Source: JBOGGX01 sp050744245 (GTDB lineage Bacteria > Actinomycetota > Acidimicrobiia > Acidimicrobiales > JBOGGX01). Taken from it: 41,634 nucleotides of DNA. The DNA lies in NCBI GenBank assembly GCA_050744245.1, contig JBOGGX010000137.1:1-41634 (forward strand), written 5' to 3'. Below the pieces are notes generated by a model. It was not told the origin of the DNA, did no database searches, and was given only the letters and a program-made list of their open reading frames with translations. This document shows, in pieces, positions 24,120 to 32,098 of the stretch; the stretch's first letter is position 1; each line of letters starts with the position of its first letter. Position numbers and translations under genes: made by a program.

Positions 24120-26738
24120 ATGAGCCTGACCCCAACCGGACTGGCCGGCCCCGCTCATCACGGCCCAGGCCCGGCCACCGATGTGCCGGAGCGACCCACG
24201 CGCAAGCCGCTGCCCATGTGGGACCGGATCAAGTACCTCCTGCTCCTCGGGGTGCTGTTCTGGTGGTTCGTGTGGTCGGCGATGGCCGACAACCCGCTGG
24301 TGAACTTCGGCGATGCCTTCCGGATGACCGTGAGCTCGAAGTGGTGGCTGTTCCTCGTGGCCGGGATCGAGGTGCTCCGCCAGCTCCACTACTTCGTGAG
24401 CGAGCGGTCGGCCGCCTACCACGGCTGGTGGGTGAGGCTGTTCTCGCGGTTCGAGCACCGAACGGCCAAGTTCAACGACTGGAACCGGTTCCGTGTCTCC
24501 CGCGTCCTGAAGATCCTGTTCCTGCTGGCCATCCTGTCGCTGGTCCTCGCGGCCCTGTTCGACGTGTCCCCGGCCACCGCCCTGTTCGAGCTGCCGGCCC
24601 GCCTGTTCGCCGTCCTGCCGTTCGTCCTCCAGCTGGCGTTCGGCTTCTTCTTCGTGATGTTCCAGTTCATCGGCTTGTTCTGGTTCCTGTCGCGGGGCGG
24701 CATCGACGTCTACTTCCCCGAGGACATCAAGACCCGGTTCTCCGACGTCTGGGGCCAGGACCACGTGCGCGACAAGGTCCGCGAGAACATCATCTTCCTC
24801 GAGCACCCGGACGAGATTGAGGCCAAGGGCGGCTACGTGCCGAGCGGCCTGCTGCTCTACGGCCCTCCGGGCACGGGCAAGACCCTGATGGCCGAGGCCG
24901 TGGCCGGCGAGACGGGCAGACCCTTCGTGTTCGTCGAGCCCGGCGCCTTCATCAACATGTTCATGGGCGTCGGCATCCTGAAGGTCAAGGGGTTGTACCG
25001 CAAGCTGCGCCGGTTGGCGCTGCGCTACGGCGGCGTGGTCGTGTTCTTCGACGAGGCCGACGCCCTCGGCAACCGCGGCAGCTCCGGCGCAACGCAGCCC
25101 GGCCCGGCCGGGGCCTCACCGTGGCACCAGTCGTGCAACGGGTTGCACTACATGACGGGGCGGGGCGCCGACACCATCTGGCAGCTGGCCCAGCCGGCCG
25201 GGCCCGACACGCCCAAGCGCCACGGCATCATCATGGGGGGCATGGGCGGCGGCGGCGGCGGCATGGGCACGCTCCAGGCCCTCCTCACCGAGATGTCCGG
25301 TCTGAAGAAGCCGCGCGGCTTCTTCAACCGGATCGTGCGGCGCTGGCTCAACATGAAGCCCAAGCCCCCGCCCAAGTACCGCATCCTCACCATGATGGCC
25401 ACCAACCGGCCCGACGTGCTCGACGAGGCCATGCTCCGCCCGGGCCGCATCGACCGCAAGTACCGCGTCGGCTACCCGTCGACCGACGGGCGCGAGCGCA
25501 CCTTCGAGGGCTACCTCGCCAAGGTCAAGCACGTCCTCACCCCGGAGCAGGTGCGCCGCCTCGCGGTCACCAGCCCGTACGCCACTGGGGCGACGATCAA
25601 GGACATGGTGAACGAGGCGCTGGTGATGGCGATTCGCGACGATCGCGAGACGATCACCTGGGCCGACATGATCAAGGCCAAGCACCTCAAGACCCACGGC
25701 CCGGCCGACGACGCCAAGTACACCGACTGGGAGGGGCATGCGGTCGCCATCCACGAGGCCTGTCACGCCGTGGCCGCCTACCGGCTGCGCAAGCGGGAGG
25801 CGATCGACGTGGCCACCATCGAGCGCCGGGGCGAGGTCGGCGGGTTCGTGGCGCCCGTGCCGCTCGAGGACCAGTTCTTCGACTGGCGCACCGACCGCGA
25901 GGCCGACGTCATGACCTCGCTGGCGTCGCTCGCCGGGGAGCGGCTCTTCTTCGAGGGCGACAACTCCTCCGGCGTCGGGAGCGACCTGGCCAACGCCACC
26001 CGGCTCAGCTTCCTCATGGAGGCGTTCCACGGCATGGGCCAGTCCGTGGCGTCGCATTCGGTCACCATGGCCCAGATCACCCGCGCCTCGAGCTCGGTCG
26101 AGGATGGGTCCGACCGGTCGTACCTCGAGACCGAGCTCGGCCGCCGGGTCGAGGCCAGGCTCGAGGCCCTGCTGGCCCGGGTGACGGCCCTGCTCGACGA
26201 GGACCGCGCCCATGTGCTCGCCATCGCCCATGCGCTCGAGACCCACAAGACCATCTCGGGTGAGGACGTCGTCGCCGTCATCGAGGGCGAGCAGGGACCG
26301 CTCGTCGACGGCCGGTCGTACCACACCGACGACGTCGACGCCGACATCGAGGCCTACCACGACGCCGTGGTCGTGGCCCGCAAGGACCAGGCTCGGGTCG
26401 CCCTCCCGCTGCCCGTCCTCAACGGCCACGGGGTGCTGTCGTCGTCCGCAACCGAGATCCCCGGCCTGGTCCATGCCGGCGCGGTGCCCGAACGCTCGGG
26501 CAACGGCGGGCCTGTCGCCACGCCCCAGCTGCCACCGCCCTCCGGGCCCCCGGTCTGGCTCGCGCCGCCGCCGCCCGTGCTGCCGGAGTCGCCGCCCCTG
26601 CTGCCCGAACCGGACTCCGACGGGCCGGGCACCGACGCCTCCGGGACCGACGGGCCTGCAGTCTGGCCACCGGGGCCCGATGGCGCCGACGGCGCCGACG
26701 GCCGCGACGGCTCCGAGCGACCCGACCCCAGCGGTTGA
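24120..26738 (+). CDS. FtsH-like membrane AAA+ metalloprotease, atypical architecture
   Basis: An 872-residue protein. Hydrophobic segments at about 38-56, 75-93, 129-148 and 162-190 give four rather than the two of FtsH. The AAA module has Walker A GPPGTGKT (248-255), Walker B VVVFFDEAD (Asp311-Glu312), sensor Asn about 429 and arginine fingers in LRPGR (about 443). About 118 residues separate Walker B from the sensor, against about 50 in FtsH; the extra part contains a Gly/Met run. The M41 protease site is HEACH (His545, Glu546, His549) with Asp622 as third zinc ligand. The tail after about 760 is Pro-rich and ends in GPDGADGADGRDG repeats. Likely a membrane quality-control protease; substrates unknown. 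Confidence 0.88.
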   Translation: MSLTPTGLAGPAHHGPGPATDVPERPTRKPLPMWDRIKYLLLLGVLFWWFVWSAMADNPLVNFGDAFRMTVSSKWWLFLVAGIEVLRQLHYFVSERSAAYHGWWVRLFSRFEHRTAKFNDWNRFRVSRVLKILFLLAILSLVLAALFDVSPATALFELPARLFAVLPFVLQLAFGFFFVMFQFIGLFWFLSRGGIDVYFPEDIKTRFSDVWGQDHVRDKVRENIIFLEHPDEIEAKGGYVPSGLLLYGPPGTGKTLMAEAVAGETGRPFVFVEPGAFINMFMGVGILKVKGLYRKLRRLALRYGGVVVFFDEADALGNRGSSGATQPGPAGASPWHQSCNGLHYMTGRGADTIWQLAQPAGPDTPKRHGIIMGGMGGGGGGMGTLQALLTEMSGLKKPRGFFNRIVRRWLNMKPKPPPKYRILTMMATNRPDVLDEAMLRPGRIDRKYRVGYPSTDGRERTFEGYLAKVKHVLTPEQVRRLAVTSPYATGATIKDMVNEALVMAIRDDRETITWADMIKAKHLKTHGPADDAKYTDWEGHAVAIHEACHAVAAYRLRKREAIDVATIERRGEVGGFVAPVPLEDQFFDWRTDREADVMTSLASLAGERLFFEGDNSSGVGSDLANATRLSFLMEAFHGMGQSVASHSVTMAQITRASSSVEDGSDRSYLETELGRRVEARLEALLARVTALLDEDRAHVLAIAHALETHKTISGEDVVAVIEGEQGPLVDGRSYHTDDVDADIEAYHDAVVVARKDQARVALPLPVLNGHGVLSSSATEIPGLVHAGAVPERSGNGGPVATPQLPPPSGPPVWLAPPPPVLPESPPLLPEPDSDGPGTDASGTDGPAVWPPGPDGADGADGRDGSERPDPSG

Positions 26739-26744
26739 CCCTCC

Positions 26745-26750
26745 TACACT
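26745..26750 (+). promoter_or_regulatory. -10-like hexamer for hemQ, leaderless spacing
   Basis: TACACT ends 7 nt before ATG 26758, with no Shine-Dalgarno. CCGACC lies 17 nt upstream as a weak -35. Leaderless initiation at the ATG is the simplest reading. Confidence 0.5.
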
Positions 26751-26757
26751 GAGGGCG

Positions 26758-27447
26758 ATGTCCGAGCCGATCGCCCCCGCCGTCGGGTGGGGCGTGCTGC
26801 ACCTGTTCTGCCAGCCGACGCCGCAGCTCGACCCCGAAGCGGTGATCGGCGCGGTAAAGCAGGCCGAGGCCGACGACTACCAGGTGGTCGCGGTGGCCAT
26901 CCTCGGTCACAAGGCCGATCTGGGTCTGATGGCGATCGGCCCCGATTTGTGGCGGCTGCGCCGGTTCCAGACCGAGGTCGCCGCGGCCGGGCTCGACGTG
27001 GTCGACTCCTACGTCTCGCTCACCGAGGTGTCCGAGTACGCCCAGGAGGTCCCAGAGGCGATGAGGCAGGTCCGCCTCTACCCCAGGCTGCCGCCCAAGG
27101 GGAAGCCGGCCTGGTGCTTCTACCCGATGTCGAAGCGGCGGCTGCCCGATGCCAACTGGTACGCGCTTCCCTATGACGAGCGCAAGGCACTCATGCTCGG
27201 CCACGGCGCCACCGGCAAGCTGTTCCACCGCCGGGTGCTGCAGCTGGTGACCGGGTCGACCGGGCTCGACGACTGGGAGTGGGGGGTGACGCTGTTCGCG
27301 GTCGGCCCCGACGACTTGAAGGACTGCGTCTACACCATGCGCTTTGACGAGGCGTCGGCCCGCTACGCCGAGTTCGGACCGTTCTACACGGGCATGGTGG
27401 CGTCGATCGAAGAGGTGCTCGCCGGGCTAGAGTCCGCGCCAGACTGA
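26758..27447 (+). CDS. chdC: coproheme decarboxylase (HemQ/ChdC, chlorite dismutase family)
   Basis: A 229-residue HemQ. It converts coproheme III to heme b in the coproporphyrin-dependent route of Gram-positive bacteria, using peroxide. Landmarks: WGVLHLFCQ, a helical first half, WCFYPMSKRR, NWYALPYDERKALMLGHGATGK with the proximal heme His149 (family HGxxGR/K), and DDWEWGVTLFAVGPDDLKDCVYTMRFDEASARYAEFGPFY. The Firmicute-type catalytic Tyr cannot be assigned with confidence, as expected for the actinobacterial type. The next gene starts 19 bp downstream but has its own ribosome site and candidate promoter. Confidence 0.93.
   Translation: MSEPIAPAVGWGVLHLFCQPTPQLDPEAVIGAVKQAEADDYQVVAVAILGHKADLGLMAIGPDLWRLRRFQTEVAAAGLDVVDSYVSLTEVSEYAQEVPEAMRQVRLYPRLPPKGKPAWCFYPMSKRRLPDANWYALPYDERKALMLGHGATGKLFHRRVLQLVTGSTGLDDWEWGVTLFAVGPDDLKDCVYTMRFDEASARYAEFGPFYTGMVASIEEVLAGLESAPD
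27428..27433 (+). promoter_or_regulatory. -10-like hexamer for the amino-acid ABC transporter
   Basis: TAGAGT in the end of hemQ lies 33 nt before GTG 27467. Unlike the leaderless genes here, this start has a strong GAGAGGGAGG site, so a short leader is expected. Confidence 0.35.
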
Positions 27448-27466
27448 CACCGAGAGGGAGGTACCG

Positions 27467-28297
27467 GTGCGCAAGATCACAGCTGCCCTCGTCGCGGTCG
27501 TGTTGTTCGCGGCGGCATGCGGCGACGACGACGACGCCGACGACGCGACGCCAGCACCCGATGACGGAGCGGCGTCGGAAGTCGAGCTGGTGGAGGATGG
27601 CGTGCTCACGGTGGCGACCGAGCTCCCCGCCCCGCCGTTCTGGATCGGCGACGACTACGACTCCATCGAGGGTGGCTTCGAGGTCGATCTCGCCCGCGCC
27701 ATTGCCGACAACCTCGGCATCGCCGACGTGCAGTTCGTGGAGATGCCGTTCGCCGGGCTCGTGGCCGGGCAGGAGTGCCCGTGCGACATCGACTTCAGCC
27801 AGGTGACGATCACGGACGAGCGGGCGCAGGTGGTCGACTTCACCGCGCCGTACTTCGACGCCAACCAGGGCGTGCTGGCGGCTCCTGAGGTCACCATCGA
27901 GACCATCGACGACGCCAAGGCCATCCGATGGGGCGCTCAGGTCAACACCACCGGTGCCTCCTTCGTCACGGACACCATCCAGCCCGACACCGAGGTGCAG
28001 ATCTACAACACCACCGTCGATGCCTTCACCGCGCTGACCGCCGGGCAGATCGACGCGGTCCTCCTCGACGTGCCCATCGTGCTGGGGGCGGTGCAGGCCG
28101 GGCAGGTCGGCGACGCCGAGGTGATCGCCCAGTTCGAGACCGGCGAGCAGTACGGGGGGGTGCTGGCCAAGGACTCGCCCAACACGCCGATCTTCGACGA
28201 TGCCATCGAGGCGTTGCGGGACGAGGGTGTGATCGGCGACCTGCTCGAGGAGTACTTCGGCGCCGACCCCGGCGACATCCCGGTGATCGCGACCTGA
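27467..28297 (+). CDS. amino-acid ABC transporter substrate-binding lipoprotein
   Basis: A 276-residue family 3 solute-binding protein. Signal peptide with lipobox FAAAC (residues 14-18), an acidic linker (DDDDADDATPAPDDG), then the bilobed domain: LTVATELPAPPFWIGDD, GGFEVDLARAIADNLGI, VTITDERAQVVDFTAPYFDANQGV, and QIDAVLLDVPIVLG, the usual hinge and ligand regions. It delivers polar amino acids (glutamine, glutamate, arginine or similar) to the following permease. The exact ligand cannot be read from sequence. It is the first gene of a three-gene transporter unit. Confidence 0.9.
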   Translation: MRKITAALVAVVLFAAACGDDDDADDATPAPDDGAASEVELVEDGVLTVATELPAPPFWIGDDYDSIEGGFEVDLARAIADNLGIADVQFVEMPFAGLVAGQECPCDIDFSQVTITDERAQVVDFTAPYFDANQGVLAAPEVTIETIDDAKAIRWGAQVNTTGASFVTDTIQPDTEVQIYNTTVDAFTALTAGQIDAVLLDVPIVLGAVQAGQVGDAEVIAQFETGEQYGGVLAKDSPNTPIFDDAIEALRDEGVIGDLLEEYFGADPGDIPVIAT

Positions 28298-28360
28298 CGA
28301 GCGCCGGCCCGCAGATCGCCGGCGCTGCTGGCCCCGTGCCGCGAGCCGAGAGGGGCCTCA

Positions 28361-29065
28361 GTGGAACAGTTCATCAACACCTTCTTCAACTGGGAGCACC
28401 TGACCCAGAGCTTCCCCCAGGTGTGGCGGGGGTTTGTCATCAACCTCGAGGTGATGCTGATTTCCGAGGTGCTCGTGTTGGTGTGGGCCATGGTGCTCGC
28501 CCTGGCCCGGGGGGCATCGACGCCCCTGCTCCGGCCGGTGCGCTGGGCCTCGATCGTGTACATCGACCTGTTCCGCGGCCTGCCCGCCCTGCTCGTCGTC
28601 TACATGATCGTGTTCGGTTTCCCCATCGCCAACGTCCCCGTGGTTGGGGAGTGGAGCAACTTCCAACTCGCCATCCTCGCCCTGACCATCGTGTACGGCG
28701 CCTATGTTGCTGAGGTCTACCGGGCGGGAATCGAGAGCGTGCACCGGAGCCAGACGTCGGCCGCCCGTTCTCTCGGCCTGTCCCACGCGACAACCATGCG
28801 CTACGTGGTGCTGCCCCAGGCCGTCCGGAGGGTGATCCCCCCGCTGCTCAACGACTTCATCGCGTTGCAGAAGGAGACGATCTTCGTTGGGGTGGTGGGC
28901 GTGCTCGAGGGCTTTCGTCGGGCGCAGATCTACTCAGGCACGTTCTTCAACCTGAGTTCGTTCACGGGCTTGGGGCTGCTGTTCTTGCTGCTCACGATCC
29001 CGATGACCCGCTTCACCGACTATCTGCTCGAGCGGGACCAGCGACGGATGCGAGCCACCGCATGA
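28361..29065 (+). CDS. amino-acid ABC transporter permease (HisM/GlnP type)
   Basis: A 234-residue permease with about five membrane helices. The N-terminal segment (VWRGFVINLEVMLISEVLVLVWAMVLALARG) and YIDLFRGLPALLVVYMI are typical of polar amino-acid permeases. The cytoplasmic EAA loop AAEVYRAGIESVHRSQTSAARSLGLS-like motif contacts the ATPase, and LPQAVRRVIPPLLNDFIALQKETIFV closes the family pattern. GTG 28361 is preceded by GAGAGGGG. The stop overlaps the ATPase start (ATGA). Only one permease gene is present, so a homodimer is likely. Confidence 0.92.
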   Translation: MEQFINTFFNWEHLTQSFPQVWRGFVINLEVMLISEVLVLVWAMVLALARGASTPLLRPVRWASIVYIDLFRGLPALLVVYMIVFGFPIANVPVVGEWSNFQLAILALTIVYGAYVAEVYRAGIESVHRSQTSAARSLGLSHATTMRYVVLPQAVRRVIPPLLNDFIALQKETIFVGVVGVLEGFRRAQIYSGTFFNLSSFTGLGLLFLLLTIPMTRFTDYLLERDQRRMRATA

Positions 29066-29823
29066 GCGTACCGGTGGACCCCCACTTCCTCGAGCTGGTC
29101 GACGTGCACAAGCGCTATGGCGACGTCGAGGTGCTGCGTGGCGTCGACCTGGCCGTCGACGAGCATGAGGTGGTGTGCCTCATCGGCGCTTCCGGCTCGG
29201 GCAAGTCGACGCTCCTGCGTTGCGTCAACGCCCTCGAAGCCATCGAGGTCGGCGCCATCTATCTCGACGGCGTCGAGGCATCGGCCAAGAGCGTCGACGT
29301 GAACCGACTCCGCCGGTCGGTGGGCATCGTTTTCCAGAGCTTCAATCTGTTTCCCCATATGACGGTGCTCAGCAACATCACCCTCGCCCCCCGGAAGGTG
29401 CTCGGGCTCTCGCACGCCGAGGCCGAGGCCCGGGCCCATGGCCTGCTCGACCGCATCGGTCTCGACGGCAAGGCCCGGGAGTATCCCGACCGTCTCTCCG
29501 GCGGTCAGCAGCAGCGGGTGGCCATCGTCCGGGCCCTGGCCATGCAGCCCAAGCTGATGCTGTTCGACGAGGTCACCAGCGCGCTCGATCCCGAGCTGGT
29601 GGCCGAGGTGCTCGAGATCGTGCGGGAGCTTGCGATGGAAGGCATGACCATGATGCTGGCCACCCACGAGATGACGTTCGCCAGGGAGGTCGCCGACCGG
29701 GTCTGTTTCCTCGATTCCGGGGCGATCCTCGAACAAGGTCCGCCGGACAAGATGTTCACCGAGCCCGATCACCCCAGGACCCGCGCCTTCCTCAAGAGGA
29801 TCATCGCCAGCGGGCGGCTCTGA
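29062..29823 (+). CDS. amino-acid ABC transporter ATP-binding protein
   Basis: A 253-residue ABC ATPase of the polar amino-acid class. Walker A is GASGSGKST, the Q-loop VFQSFNLFPHMTVL, the signature LSGGQQQR, Walker B MLFDEVTSALD and the H-loop His in LATHEMTFA. The VTSALDPELV wording is typical of GlnQ/HisP-type proteins. It powers uptake with the upstream permease and lipoprotein. Its start is translationally coupled to the permease stop. No clear terminator follows; a 6-bp hairpin (GTCGCC with GGCGAC) about 10 nt downstream is weak. Confidence 0.94.
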   Translation: MSVPVDPHFLELVDVHKRYGDVEVLRGVDLAVDEHEVVCLIGASGSGKSTLLRCVNALEAIEVGAIYLDGVEASAKSVDVNRLRRSVGIVFQSFNLFPHMTVLSNITLAPRKVLGLSHAEAEARAHGLLDRIGLDGKAREYPDRLSGGQQQRVAIVRALAMQPKLMLFDEVTSALDPELVAEVLEIVRELAMEGMTMMLATHEMTFAREVADRVCFLDSGAILEQGPPDKMFTEPDHPRTRAFLKRIIASGRL

Positions 29824-30000
29824 GCCAGCTGTCGCCCCCATGCTGGCGACGCTCCGGCCCCTGCTACCTGTTGAGCGCCAGGCTCGATGGCCATGAAGCG
29901 CGCGGTTGGCGACATCGAGCGTGACCACGAGCCTTCCTGCTCGCTTGCGCGGTGGCGTACCGGGGCCGAGGCTCGCAACACGAGTTGCCCCTCCCGCCCG

Positions 30001-30438
30001 ATGGTGGATGCCTTCGATGCGGACGTGCTCATCTACGCGGCGGCGCGAGGTCACGCACTGGGCCGACGGGTGCGAGCCCTGTTCGTCGGCGCACCGGTGG
30101 AGGAGACCGGCGCAGCGGTGGGGATCGGTTCCGTCCTGCTTGTGCCGGAGCTGTTGAGCGGGCCGATCCGGGAGGAAGCTCACGACGAGCTCGTCGCGCT
30201 CGCCGCCCTCCTGGGCCGGCTCGATCTTCGTCCCACCTACGAAGCGACTGCGGAGTTGGCGGTCGCCCTCGGCGCTTCGCATCGGCTGACGGCGGCAGAC
30301 GCCGTTCATCTGGCCACGGCGGTCGGCGCCGGCGCCGACCGTTTCGTCACCAACAACGCCCGTGACTTCCCCCGAAGCATCACCGAGATCGATGTCACGT
30401 ATCCCAGCGACCTTCCGGAGCCACGAAGACGCCGTTGA
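30001..30438 (+). CDS. PIN-domain protein, possible orphan VapC-like toxin
   Basis: A 145-residue PIN-fold protein. The likely metal-binding acids are Asp6 in DADVLIYAA, Glu50 in VLLVPELLSGP, Asp100 in LTAADAVHLATA and Asp122 in FVTNNARDFP. PIN proteins are Mg-dependent RNases, often VapC toxins. ATG 30001 was chosen because the 38 codons before it look non-coding. No antitoxin-like gene lies in the 177 bp upstream or downstream; the next gene is livF, facing it with zero bp between the stops. It could be an orphan toxin, a relic or a non-toxin RNase. Confidence 0.75.
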   Translation: MVDAFDADVLIYAAARGHALGRRVRALFVGAPVEETGAAVGIGSVLLVPELLSGPIREEAHDELVALAALLGRLDLRPTYEATAELAVALGASHRLTAADAVHLATAVGAGADRFVTNNARDFPRSITEIDVTYPSDLPEPRRRR

Positions 30439-31233
30439 CTACATCTCGCCCAGGTAGGCCTCGCGCAGCTGCTGGTTGGCGAGGAGGCTCTCTCCGGTGT
30501 CGGCCAGCACGATCCGGCCGGTCTGCAGCACATAGCCGCGGTGGGCGATCGACAGGGCCATGTTGGCGTTCTGCTCGACGACGAAGATGGTGGTGCCCTG
30601 CTCGTTGACCTGCTGAATGATCTCGAAGTTCCGCTCGACCAGCACGGGGGCGAGCCCCATCGACGGCTCGTCCATCAGCAGCACCTTGGGCCTGGCCATG
30701 AGTGCCCGGGCCATGGCGACCATCTGCTGCTCGCCCCCGGACAGCGTCCCGGCCCGCTGGCCGAGCCGGTCCTTGACCCGGGGGAACAGTGTGAACATCC
30801 GCGCCAGATCCTCCTCGATGGCGTCCTTGTCGCGGCGCAGGTACGAGCCGAGGTCGAGGTTCTCCTTGACCGTCATCCGCTTGAACAGCCGGCGGTTCTC
30901 CGGGACCATCGATAGGCCCATCTCGACGAGACGTTGGGTTGGGATGCCGTTCACCCGCACCCCGTCGAGCATCACGTCACCGTGTGAGGGAACGACGAAG
31001 CCAAGGACGGTCTTGAGCGTCGTGGTCTTGCCGCTGGCGTTCCCGCCGAGCAGGCACACCACCTCACCAGGGAAGATCTGGATGCTCACGTCGCGCAGGA
31101 CCTGGATCGGCCCATAGTGCGTTGAGACGTTGCGCAGCTCGAGGACGGGCTGGCCGTCGGGCTCGAGCTCCACCACGTTGGCCACTTCGGCCACCCGCGT
31201 GGCCCCGGCCGCCGCGTCGCTTCGCTCACTCAC
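30439..31233 (-). CDS. livF: branched-chain amino-acid ABC transporter ATP-binding protein LivF
   Basis: A 264-residue ABC ATPase, last gene of the liv operon. Walker A is GGNASGKTT, the Q-loop region MVPENRRLFKRMTVKENL is characteristic of LivF, the signature is LSGGEQQM, Walker B is VLLMDEPSMGLAP and the H-loop region FVVEQNANMAL. GTG 31233 was chosen because AGGAGG lies upstream at normal spacing; the extra N-terminal 30 residues (SERSDAAAGATRV onward) are probably flexible. The start region is duplicated about 83 bp upstream. It energises uptake with LivG, LivH and LivM. Confidence 0.93.
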   Translation of the reverse strand: MSERSDAAAGATRVAEVANVVELEPDGQPVLELRNVSTHYGPIQVLRDVSIQIFPGEVVCLLGGNASGKTTTLKTVLGFVVPSHGDVMLDGVRVNGIPTQRLVEMGLSMVPENRRLFKRMTVKENLDLGSYLRRDKDAIEEDLARMFTLFPRVKDRLGQRAGTLSGGEQQMVAMARALMARPKVLLMDEPSMGLAPVLVERNFEIIQQVNEQGTTIFVVEQNANMALSIAHRGYVLQTGRIVLADTGESLLANQQLREAYLGEM

Positions 31234-31319
31234 GCCGTGTCCTCCTGGGGCTGCGCCCCCACACCCCGTCACCGGTCGGCTCGCCCGCCCGCCGCTCGCT
31301 CGCTTTGCTCACTCACGCC
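31217..31319. repeat. 20-bp direct repeat at the livG-livF junction
   Basis: TCGCTTCGCTCACTCACGCC (31217-31236) and TCGCTTTGCTCACTCACGCC (31300-31319) differ at one base and are 83 bp apart. Read on the minus strand, the downstream copy is the livF start (GTGAGTGAG) and the upstream copy contains the livG stop and a second GTGAGTGAG that opens a 16-codon frame ending before livF. A short GC hairpin (GGGGC with GCCCC) lies between them. Confidence 0.75.
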
Positions 31320-32098
31320 CCTGCCGCCGCCTTTCGTCCCAGGTAGGCCTCGATGACCTGTTCGTTGGTGGCCACCTCGTCGTAGGTCCCCTCGGCGATT
31401 CGCTGCCCGAAGTCCAACACCATGACATGCTCGGAGGTGCCCTTGACGACCGGCATGTCGTGCTCGATGAGCAGGATCGTCACTCCTGTCTCGTCGCGGA
31501 GCCGCACGATCAGCTCGGTGAGCTGGCGGGTCTCCTGGGGATTCATGCCCGCGGTCGGTTCGTCGAGGAGGATGAGCTTGGGTCCGGACGCCAGCGCCCG
31601 AGCGATCTCGAGCCGGCGCCGGTTGGCGTACGACAGCGACATGGCGGGCATGTCGAAGCGATACCCGACCAGCCGTGAGCCGAAGAACGCCAGCGCCGCC
31701 TCGGCCCGCCGGCGGGTCTCCTCCTCCTCCCGCCGGAACGACGGTGTCTTGAGGATGGCGCTGAAGAGCCCAGACCGGGTGCGGCAATGGCGGGCGACCA
31801 TGACGTTCTCGCGCACCGTCATCTCCGGGAACAGCCGCACGTTCTGAAAGGTGCGGGCGATCCCTTGTCCGAGGATCTGGCTGGGCCGGAGGCCGACGAT
31901 GCTGTTGCCGTCGAGGCGGATCTCGCCGACGTCGGGCGGGATCATCCCGGTGATGATGTTGAACAGGGTGGTCTTGCCGGCGCCGTTCGGACCGATGACA
32001 CTGACGATCTGTCCCTCGTCGACGTCGAGGTCGAGGTCGCTGATGGCCCGGACCCCCCCGAAGTCCTTGGTGAGCCCTCGTATCTCCAGGAGCGCCAT
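31313..32098 (-). CDS. livG: branched-chain amino-acid ABC transporter ATP-binding protein LivG
   Basis: A 261-residue ABC ATPase. Walker A is GPNGAGKTT, followed by the LivG-type RTFQNVRLFPEMTVRENVMV, Walker B LILLDEPTAGMNP and the H-loop IEHDMPVV. The signature reads LSYANRRRLEIARAL, where most LivG proteins have LSYGxxRRLEIARAL; the second glycine position is Ala. Its start ATG shares one base with the livM stop (TGATG on the minus strand), so translation is coupled. Its stop lies in a short direct repeat before livF. Confidence 0.93.
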   Translation of the reverse strand: MALLEIRGLTKDFGGVRAISDLDLDVDEGQIVSVIGPNGAGKTTLFNIITGMIPPDVGEIRLDGNSIVGLRPSQILGQGIARTFQNVRLFPEMTVRENVMVARHCRTRSGLFSAILKTPSFRREEEETRRRAEAALAFFGSRLVGYRFDMPAMSLSYANRRRLEIARALASGPKLILLDEPTAGMNPQETRQLTELIVRLRDETGVTILLIEHDMPVVKGTSEHVMVLDFGQRIAEGTYDEVATNEQVIEAYLGRKAAAGA

